A DNA stretch of 64,000 nt from Parolsenella sp958406235 (lineage in GTDB: Bacteria > Actinomycetota > Coriobacteriia > Coriobacteriales > Atopobiaceae). Location: positions 310,001 to 374,000 of the forward strand of contig NZ_JBCLNF010000002.1 of assembly GCF_039062465.1 (NCBI RefSeq), in the 5' to 3' direction. Shown here piece by piece: positions 58,366 to 64,000 of the stretch (position 1 is its first letter; every line of letters begins with the position of its first letter). The notes under the pieces were generated by a model that had not been told where the DNA came from, searched no databases, and was given only the letters and a program-made list of their open reading frames with translations. A program made the position numbers and the translations under genes.

Positions 58366-59646
58366 ATGAGCGACATCCCCATGAGCGACGCCGAGTGCGC
58401 GCTCTCCATGAAGCGCCTTGAGCCTCGTCAGCGCCTCTACGCCCAGCTCCTCGTGCGCAATGGCGTGAACATCCAGCCCGGTCAGGAGCTCGTCGTTTCC
58501 GCTCCTGTCGAGGCCGTGGACTTCGTCCGCCTCGTCGTCGCCACCGCGTATGAGATGGGCGCTGGCCACGTCACCGTCATCTGGGGCGATGACGAGCTAT
58601 CGCGCCTCGAGTACGATAACTGCCCGCTCGAGCGGTTCAAAAAGCTCCCCTCCTGGAAGGTCGAGCAGATGAATTCGCTCGCTCGCGAGGGTGCGGCGTT
58701 CCTCTGGCTTGATGGCGAGGATCCGGACGCTCTCCTTGAGGTCAATCCCGCGAAGCCGGCTGCCCGTTCCGCCGCGTCGCATCGTCAGTGCACGGAGTAT
58801 CGCCACGGCCTCGACTTTGGCGAGAACTCCTGGTGCATCGGCGGCGTGCCGGTCAGCGCCTGGGCGCACAAGATCTTCCCGAGCCTTTCTCCCGCAGAAT
58901 CCATGCTGCGTCTTTGGGAGGCGATCCTCGAGACCGTCCGTATCGTCGACGAGGACCCGGAGAGCGCCTGGGAGACTCACGACGCCACCCTCGTCAAGAA
59001 CAAGCGCCACCTGAACGAGGCTCACTTCGACGCGCTTCGCTATGTTTCGGAGAATGGTACGAACTTCACCGTTGGCCTGCCTGCCCGCCATGTTTGGGAG
59101 GGCGGTTCTGCCAAGACGAAGGATGGCGTGAGGTTCTTCCCCAACATGCCCACCGAGGAGGTCTTCACCTCTCCTGACCGCAACCGTGCGGACGGTATCG
59201 TCCACTCCGCGCTTCCGCTCGTTCACAACGGCTCCGTCATCCGCGATTTCTGGCTCAGGTTCGAGGGTGGCCGCGTGGTCGAGTTTGGTGCCGAGCAGGG
59301 CGAAGAGGTCCTGCGCCACATCATCGAGACGGATGAGGGATCCCGCCACCTGGGCGAGTGCGCGCTCATCTCGAAGAACACGCCCATTCGCCAGAGTGGC
59401 CTGCTCTTCTATAACACGCTCTATGACGAGAACGCCAGCTGCCACCTCGCCCTGGGCATGGGCTTCCCGGATTGCTATGAGAACGGCGTCAACATGGACA
59501 AGGAGTCTCTGCTCGCGGCTGGCGTGAATGACTCCGCCACCCACGTCGACTTCATGATTGGTGCTGATGACCTCAACATCTTCGGCATCACCGCTGATGG
59601 CGAAGATGTTCCCATCTTTGACCACGGTCAGTGGAGCTGGGAGTAG
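58366..59646 (+). CDS. M29 family metal aminopeptidase
   Basis: Thermophilic-type aminopeptidase (AmpS/AmpT/PepS family) that removes N-terminal residues from peptides in the cytoplasm. The 426-residue protein has the family pattern RLYAQLLVRNGVNIQPGQ, FFPNMPTEEVFTSPDRNRADG, ALGMGFPDCY and SATHVDFMIG, with the metal-binding Glu (PTEEVFT), His (ASCHLALG) and His/Asp (THVDFMIG). The ATG at 58366 has AAAGGAATTCC upstream. It lies alone between two tRNA genes; no terminator with a U-run was found before tRNA-Lys. Confidence 0.95.
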   Translation: MSDIPMSDAECALSMKRLEPRQRLYAQLLVRNGVNIQPGQELVVSAPVEAVDFVRLVVATAYEMGAGHVTVIWGDDELSRLEYDNCPLERFKKLPSWKVEQMNSLAREGAAFLWLDGEDPDALLEVNPAKPAARSAASHRQCTEYRHGLDFGENSWCIGGVPVSAWAHKIFPSLSPAESMLRLWEAILETVRIVDEDPESAWETHDATLVKNKRHLNEAHFDALRYVSENGTNFTVGLPARHVWEGGSAKTKDGVRFFPNMPTEEVFTSPDRNRADGIVHSALPLVHNGSVIRDFWLRFEGGRVVEFGAEQGEEVLRHIIETDEGSRHLGECALISKNTPIRQSGLLFYNTLYDENASCHLALGMGFPDCYENGVNMDKESLLAAGVNDSATHVDFMIGADDLNIFGITADGEDVPIFDHGQWSWE

Positions 59647-59681
59647 CGAGTTCGGGGTGATGGTTGACCAGTTTCCGCGAG

Positions 59682-59748
59682 GACGCGCCGTCAGCTCATC
59701 ATGTGTCCGCTGTATCAGCTAGAATCATGCAGACGCGCCGTTAGCTCA
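59682..59748 (+). repeat. Direct repeat of the tRNA-Lys 5' end
   Basis: GACGCGCCGTYAGCTCA at 59682-59698 and 59732-59748, 16 of 17 identical and exactly 50 bp apart. The second copy is the start of tRNA-Lys. The first looks like a fragment of a duplicated tRNA gene. Confidence 0.75.
59720..59727 (+). promoter_or_regulatory. Candidate -10 region of tRNA-Lys
   Basis: TAGAATCA whose hexamer ends 9 nt before the tRNA 5' end, nearly the same placing as before tRNA-Gly. Confidence 0.5.
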
Positions 59749-59810
59749 GTTGGTAGAGCAGGGGACTTTTAATCCCAAGGTCCAGGGTTCGATCCCCTGA
59801 CGGCGCACCA
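59735..59810 (+). tRNA. tRNA-Lys (anticodon TTT)
   Basis: A 76-nt tRNA. The acceptor GCGCCGT pairs with ACGGCGC, CCA is encoded, the anticodon loop CTTTTAA gives TTT, and the T-arm has GGTTCGATCC. Confidence 0.96.
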
Positions 59811-59820
59811 AGACAGAGTC

Positions 59821-59860
59821 GCAGGCCGGAGTGCTCGGGCGCTCCAGCCTGCTTTCTTTT
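59821..59860 (+). terminator. Terminator after tRNA-Lys
   Basis: Stem GCAGGCCGGAG/CTCCAGCCTGC with one bulge or mismatch, followed by TTTCTTTT, 10 nt after the tRNA. Confidence 0.88.
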
Positions 59861-59866
59861 GCGCAG

Positions 59867-59897
59867 TTGGCGGCATGTGCCCTTCGCGCGGTAGAAT
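59867..59897 (+). promoter_or_regulatory. Candidate purB promoter
   Basis: TTGGCG (59867-59872), a long 19-nt spacer, and TAGAAT (59892-59897), 60 nt before the purB start. Confidence 0.4.
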
Positions 59898-59957
59898 CAA
59901 GTAGTTGTGCAGATTCGTCGCGCGTCGCGACGCAGGCCAAACCCTTGGAGGAGCCGC

Positions 59958-61304
59958 ATGATCGACCGTTATACCCGTCCTGAGATGGGCCACATCTTCT
60001 CGCTTGAGAACAAGTACGCCATCTGGCAGGAGATCGAGGTCCTCGCCTGCGAGGCCCAGGCTGAGCTTGGCAAGATTGGCATCACCAAGGACGAGGCCGC
60101 CTGGATCCGCGACCACGCCAACTTCGAGAAGGCCAAGGTCGACGAGATCGAGGAGGTCACCCGCCACGATGTCATCGCCTTCCTCACCAACATGAAGGAG
60201 TATATCGACGCCGACGTCCCAGCTGACGCTCCCAAGCCCAGCCGTTGGGTCCACTATGGCATGACCAGCTCTGACCTTGGCGACACCGCCCTCTGCTACC
60301 AGCTCACCCAGGCCTGCGACCTCATCATCGAGGACGTCCGCAAGCTCGGCGAGATCTGCAAGCGCCGTGCCTTCGAGGAGCGCGACACCCTCTGCGCCGG
60401 CCGCACCCACGGCATTCACGCCGAGCCCATGACCTTCGGCATGAAGTTCGGCTCCTGGGCCTGGGAGCTCAAGCGCGACCTCGACCGTCTCGTCGACGCC
60501 CGCAAGAACGTCGCCTTTGGCGCCATCTCCGGTGCTGTGGGTACCTATTCCAGCATCGACCCGTTCGTCGAGGAGTACGTCTGCGAGCACCTCGGCCTCG
60601 TTCATGACCCGCTGTCCACGCAGGTCATCTCCCGCGACCACCACGCTTACCTCGCTGGCGTCCTTGCCACCACGGCTGCCACCTGCGAGCGCATCGCGAC
60701 CGAAGTCCGCAACCTCCAGAAGACCGACACCCTCGAGGCCGAGGAGCCGTTCCGCAAAGGCCAGAAGGGTTCCTCCGCCATGCCGCACAAGCGCAACCCC
60801 ATCACCATGGAGAAGGTCTGCGGCCTCTCGCGCATCGTCAAGTCCAACGCCCAGGTCGCCTTCGACAACGTCGCCCTCTGGCACGAGCGCGACATCTCGC
60901 ACTCCTCCGCGGAGCGCGTCGCCCAGGCCGACTCCTTCATCGCGCTCGACCACATGTTCCAGTGCCTCATCCGCGTGATTGACGGCCTGCAGCTCTATCC
61001 GGCTCGCATGATGGCCAATCTCAACAAGACCCGCGGCCTGATCTTCTCCTCCAAGGTGCTACTCGCCCTCGTCGACACGGGCATCACCCGCGAGGAGGCC
61101 TACGCCATTGTTCAGGAGAACGCCATGGCTACCTGGCATGAGGTTCAGGACTGCGTCTCTGGTCCGACCTTCAAGGAGCGCCTCGAGGCTGACCCGCGTT
61201 GCACCGTCAGCGACGAGAAGCTTGACGAGATCTTCGATCCGTGGGACTTCCTGACTCGCATCAACGTCGTGTTCGACCGCCTCGAGCAGCTGTCCTTCGA
61301 GTAA
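59958..61304 (+). CDS. purB: Adenylosuccinate lyase
   Basis: Cleaves SAICAR and adenylosuccinate in purine synthesis. The 448-residue protein has the superfamily signature GSSAMPHKRNPI (near residue 271), the catalytic His in AGRTHGIHAEPMTFG, and TSSDLGDTA. The ATG at 59958 has GGAGGAGCCGC upstream; the frame is open 17 codons before it without a site. Codon use is extremely biased to ATC, CTC, GAG and GCC, suggesting high expression. It acts after PurA (4.9 kb) in AMP synthesis. Confidence 0.98.
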   Translation: MIDRYTRPEMGHIFSLENKYAIWQEIEVLACEAQAELGKIGITKDEAAWIRDHANFEKAKVDEIEEVTRHDVIAFLTNMKEYIDADVPADAPKPSRWVHYGMTSSDLGDTALCYQLTQACDLIIEDVRKLGEICKRRAFEERDTLCAGRTHGIHAEPMTFGMKFGSWAWELKRDLDRLVDARKNVAFGAISGAVGTYSSIDPFVEEYVCEHLGLVHDPLSTQVISRDHHAYLAGVLATTAATCERIATEVRNLQKTDTLEAEEPFRKGQKGSSAMPHKRNPITMEKVCGLSRIVKSNAQVAFDNVALWHERDISHSSAERVAQADSFIALDHMFQCLIRVIDGLQLYPARMMANLNKTRGLIFSSKVLLALVDTGITREEAYAIVQENAMATWHEVQDCVSGPTFKERLEADPRCTVSDEKLDEIFDPWDFLTRINVVFDRLEQLSFE

Positions 61305-61335
61305 GCTCGGCCTCTGCGAAATTCTCGCGCGTGAA

Positions 61336-61367
61336 CCCTCCCGTCAGTGGGGATACTGGCGGGAGGG
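61336..61367 (+). terminator. Hairpin downstream of purB
   Basis: 13-bp stem CCCTCCCGTCAGT/ACTGGCGGGAGGG with one G-U pair and a 6-nt loop, 31 nt after the purB stop. No U-run follows, so termination is uncertain. Confidence 0.5.
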
Positions 61368-61402
61368 CTATTGATAGAAATTGACGAAACATGGAGGGGA
61401 AC

Positions 61403-61672
61403 GTGTTCACCTACGACTTCCGCCCGAAGGGCGTCTGCTCCCGCATGATTCACATCGCGCTTTCCGATGACGGCTCCACCATCGAGCAGGTTTCTTTCGA
61501 GGGTGGCTGCAACGGCAACCTCAAGGCCATCTCCAAGCTCGTTGCCGGTCATCCGGTCGAGGAGATCTCCAACATCCTTGCTGGTAATACCTGTGGTCCG
61601 CGCAAGACCTCCTGTGCCGATCAGCTCACGATTGGTCTGCACGAGGCGTCTAAGGCTGCCCGAGAGGCGTAG
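61403..61672 (+). CDS. TSCPD domain protein
   Basis: An 89-residue protein with the TSCPD domain, which also occurs at the C-terminus of some vitamin B12-dependent ribonucleotide reductases; the stand-alone form has no proven function. It has the pattern FRPKGVCSRMIHI, VSFEGGCNGNLKAI and GNTCGPRKTSCADQL, with four conserved Cys that could bind a metal. The GTG at 61403 is chosen because GGAGGGG lies just upstream and homologues begin here; an in-frame ATG four codons earlier overlaps the ribosome site. The lipoprotein gene follows 9 nt later. Confidence 0.88.
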   Translation: MFTYDFRPKGVCSRMIHIALSDDGSTIEQVSFEGGCNGNLKAISKLVAGHPVEEISNILAGNTCGPRKTSCADQLTIGLHEASKAAREA

Positions 61673-61681
61673 GGGACCATC

Positions 61682-62920
61682 TTGTCCATCCTGCCCAAGA
61701 GCATATCCCGTCGCGGCTTTCTCCGCGGGACCGCTGCAACCGCTGCCGGTGCGGCGGCGATTTCGGTGCTTTCGTCCTGCAAGGGTTCTGACACTACTGA
61801 TGAGAACGATCCTATCGTCGTGGAGTCTGGGACCGCCACGTACGTTTTGGGGTCTGGCGACATTGAGGGAAAATACCAGGAGGCTAGTGAGGGCGCGGGC
61901 ACCGCGTCGCTCGCGGAGGCTGGTTCCTGGAATCTCCCCCTCGGCTGTGTGCTTCGTCCCTCGGAGGGATCATGGAAGCCCTATGTCATGCCGGGCACCT
62001 CACCTGCTGCCATGACCTCCGCGGGTGCATTCTCGATTGCAAGTGGCGCCAATACGGTGTTCCTGTCAGCGGCGACCGCTGGCGGCAATTACGTCATTTA
62101 TGACGCGCAGTGCTCGGACTCCGTGTATGCCTGGATTGAGTTCGACGTCGTCACTCATGACTGGAAGCTCTTCGCGGCCTCCCTTACGGATGGCGGTCTT
62201 GGTACCGCCTCGGCCCTTTGGCAGGCGGACGCAAACTACGACCCTCCGCTCATGTGTTGCTCGGGAAAGAACGTGATCTGGCTCGTCATGCCTTCAACAG
62301 GCGGAAGCAACACGTCGGAGCCCTCCTCCTGCTACGTCTGGCAAGCTGGCGCGAGCTCTGCCGACGAGGTCGTTCGTTCGCAAGGCCGCTTCGGTTGCGC
62401 TCCGTCGGTCTCCGATGGCAACGTCGTTCTTGTCCCGCGTGTCCGCGTGAACGAGGGGCGCTATTACGGCATCACCGCCTATTCGCTCGAGAGCAACTTG
62501 TCTAACCAGGTGGCGCAGCTTGTCCTGCCCTCCTCTGTCGCGCCGCTCTCGGCCGTCTACATGGGGGGACAGTTTGTCTTCTCCATTGAGAAGAACTATG
62601 GCGGTAGCACCGGCCTGCTTGGTTCGATGGGCACGTATATCGGTTCGGGAGATGGCCCGTTCATCGCGCTTCCGCGCGAACCGGTATCCGTGGTTGCGGG
62701 CAAGGGCGGCGTCTACCTTGTGAAGGTCCGCGCCTCGCACCTTATCGTGGATACGAACGCCCAAACGTATGCCACACTCGTGGCCCCCAACCGATGCCTC
62801 GACTTTGGCGATTATCCGGCAAGTATGGGCACGACTTCGACCTTCGTGACCTTCGCCACCGTCAAGGACGAGGACACCGGTTATCCCAGCTCTGTGAACG
62901 TGAGGGCTTGGACTCTGTAA
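61682..62920 (+). CDS. Tat-exported lipoprotein of unknown function
   Basis: A 412-residue exported protein. The N-terminus has the twin-Arg motif SRRGFLRG followed by a hydrophobic run and the lipobox LSSC (Cys33), so it is probably folded in the cytoplasm, exported by Tat and lipid-anchored. The mature part is rich in Gly, Ser, Trp and beta-type strands (VYAWIEFDVVTHDWKLF, CYVWQAGASSADEV), which suggests a beta-propeller, but no family is recognised. The TTG at 61682 has GGGGA six nt before it. Located between the TSCPD gene and a two-component system. Confidence 0.8.
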   Translation: MSILPKSISRRGFLRGTAATAAGAAAISVLSSCKGSDTTDENDPIVVESGTATYVLGSGDIEGKYQEASEGAGTASLAEAGSWNLPLGCVLRPSEGSWKPYVMPGTSPAAMTSAGAFSIASGANTVFLSAATAGGNYVIYDAQCSDSVYAWIEFDVVTHDWKLFAASLTDGGLGTASALWQADANYDPPLMCCSGKNVIWLVMPSTGGSNTSEPSSCYVWQAGASSADEVVRSQGRFGCAPSVSDGNVVLVPRVRVNEGRYYGITAYSLESNLSNQVAQLVLPSSVAPLSAVYMGGQFVFSIEKNYGGSTGLLGSMGTYIGSGDGPFIALPREPVSVVAGKGGVYLVKVRASHLIVDTNAQTYATLVAPNRCLDFGDYPASMGTTSTFVTFATVKDEDTGYPSSVNVRAWTL

Positions 62921-63027
62921 GCTTGGAAGCACGGTGTCCGTTGCTGCCGGTCTGGCTTGCCTACCCGCCTGCCGCCGACTCGATGTGTGCTAAAACCCTC
63001 TTGTGGGGTAGACTGAACCCAGGAATG

Positions 63028-63050
63028 CCTGGAGCGCATATGCCTCCAGG
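63028..63050. promoter_or_regulatory. Palindrome upstream of the response regulator gene
   Basis: CCTGGAG/CTCCAGG flank CGCATATGC, giving an almost fully symmetric 23-bp site 27 bp before the start codon. It could be an operator or a leader hairpin. A weak TAGACT -10-like box lies just upstream. Confidence 0.4.
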
Positions 63051-63077
63051 GCACCAAACAGCTGATGGGAGGCCTTC

Positions 63078-63797
63078 ATGGCTTCAGATACGAAAAAGAT
63101 CCTGCTTGTCGAGGATGAGAAGAACATCCGCGAGGCCGTCGCGGCCTATTTCGAGCGCGAGGGCTATTGGGTCCGCGCCGTGGGTGACGGCCAAACTGCC
63201 GTTGAGGAGTTCGAGAAGCACGGTTTTGACCTCGTCGTTCTTGACCTCATGCTCCCCAAGCTCTCGGGCGAGCGAGTCTGCCGTGCCATTCGCGACCAGT
63301 CTGATGTGCCCATCATCATGGTCACGGCAAAGGACCAGGTTGAGGACCGCATCATCGGTCTCGAGCTCGGTGCTGATGACTATCTCGTCAAGCCCTTCTC
63401 GCCGCGCGAGCTCGTCGCCCGCGTGCGCGCCCTTCTCCGTCGTGCCCGCACGGAGAACGAGCCCACGGTCGAGGTCCTCGATTACGGTGACCTGGTAATC
63501 AACATCTCCGCTCACAAGGTGACCGTCCGTGGCAAGGAAGTTGACCTCACGGCTTCTGAGTTCAAGCTGCTCGTGACGCTCGCCCGCTATCCAGGCCAGG
63601 TCTATAGCCGCATGGAGCTCGTGGAAAAGGTCCTCGGCTATGATTTCGAGGGCTACGAGCGCACCATCGACTCTCACGTCAAGAACCTTCGCGCCAAGCT
63701 CGGCGACGATCCGCGCAACCCCACCTGGCTCTATACCGTCCATGGCGTGGGTTACCGTTTCGACGCTCCCGAGCCCGCCGCCAAGGACGAGAAATAG
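63078..63797 (+). CDS. OmpR/PhoB-type response regulator
   Basis: DNA-binding member of a two-component system. The 239-residue protein has a receiver domain (LLVEDEKNIREAV; phosphoacceptor Asp in VVLDLMLPKLSGE; MVTAKDQ; DYLVKPFSPREL) and a winged-helix C-domain (VDLTASEFKLLVTLARYPGQ, then SHVKNLRAKLGD and VHGVGYRF). The ATG at 63078 has GGGAGGCC upstream. The probable histidine kinase gene begins 10 nt later, so the pair is co-expressed. The regulated process is not shown. Confidence 0.95.
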   Translation: MASDTKKILLVEDEKNIREAVAAYFEREGYWVRAVGDGQTAVEEFEKHGFDLVVLDLMLPKLSGERVCRAIRDQSDVPIIMVTAKDQVEDRIIGLELGADDYLVKPFSPRELVARVRALLRRARTENEPTVEVLDYGDLVINISAHKVTVRGKEVDLTASEFKLLVTLARYPGQVYSRMELVEKVLGYDFEGYERTIDSHVKNLRAKLGDDPRNPTWLYTVHGVGYRFDAPEPAAKDEK

Positions 63798-63807
63798 CCG
63801 GTAAGCA

Positions 63808-64000
63808 GTGGTTCCCGCCAAGTTTGTCATAGGCAAGCGCATCCGTCAGGATGCGTCTCGCGAGGATGATATCCCCGAGTCCCTGCGCACGAGCGATTCC
63901 GCTCGTGCGTCGTGGAAGACGCTGTCGAATCGCAAGTCGCGGCACATGTCATATCGAGCGCGTATGACGCTCATGTTTGCGAGTATCGCGGCCATGACGG
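63808..64000 (+). CDS. Probable sensor histidine kinase (3' end outside window)
   Basis: A frame open from a GTG at 63808 to the window edge (64 residues). It starts with a charged cytoplasmic stretch and ends in SYRARMTLMFASIAAMT, which looks like the beginning of the first membrane segment of a kinase. Position directly after the response regulator supports the call. The ribosome site is weak, so another start further in (ATG at 63948) is possible. No kinase motif is visible yet. Confidence 0.6.
   Translation, partial: MVPAKFVIGKRIRQDASREDDIPESLRTSDSARASWKTLSNRKSRHMSYRARMTLMFASIAAMT

Overview
The window looks like the replication-origin region of a high-GC actinobacterium of class Coriobacteriia, most like Atopobiaceae/Olsenella relatives. 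This is inferred from gene order, from the membrane-bound LuxR regulator type and from a twin WYL gene pair; no database search was possible. A putative oriC (about 36.3-36.8 kb) lies between a minus-strand block (dnaA, dnaN, recF, a DUF721/DciA-type gene, gyrB, gyrA) and a plus-strand block (rpmH, rnpA, yidD, yidC, jag, rsmG, parA, parB). Most genes point away from this origin. The exceptions are the DUF151 gene on the left, and rlmN, the WYL pair and the sortase locus on the right.

Left arm, read away from the origin: gyrBA; a DUF151 nuclease gene and two tRNAs; a membrane-bound LuxR regulator next to a 2472-residue sortase-anchored adhesin with a von Willebrand A domain and about eleven pilin-type isopeptide domains; a small unknown gene; typA; two tRNA-Ser genes; a DUF4013 membrane protein; the rpsF-ssb-rpsR-rplI-dnaB cluster; purA; a DegV protein; and purD-NUDIX-ABC exporter, with the exporter cut by the window edge.

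Origin: between oriC and dnaA lies an unfamiliar gene that joins a GHKL ATPase domain, a Gln/Pro-rich linker and a winged helix. oriC holds an inverted pair of TTATCAACA boxes and repeated GATGAAA heptamers. A second AT-rich stretch with one DnaA-like box lies between dnaA and dnaN. Two perfect parS sites lie inside the 3' end of rsmG, directly before parA. The rsmG-parA-parB stretch is visibly less GC-rich than its surroundings.

Right arm: rlmN; ddl and an exonuclease-helicase fusion (DinG type); two WYL regulators; a helical membrane-anchored protein; a polytopic M28-like protein whose catalytic Glu pair is replaced and which carries a roughly 470-residue acidic insertion; a class B sortase locus of six genes with a tiny LAQTG-anchored peptide; tRNA-Gly; an M29 aminopeptidase; tRNA-Lys; purB; a TSCPD protein; a Tat lipoprotein; and an OmpR-type two-component pair cut by the right edge.

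The most unusual items are the origin-linked GHKL/winged-helix gene, the sortase locus with its minimal surface peptide, a terminator hairpin that overlaps the sortase active-site codons, the tandem 80-bp structured repeat beyond gyrA, and the M28-like protein without its catalytic pair.
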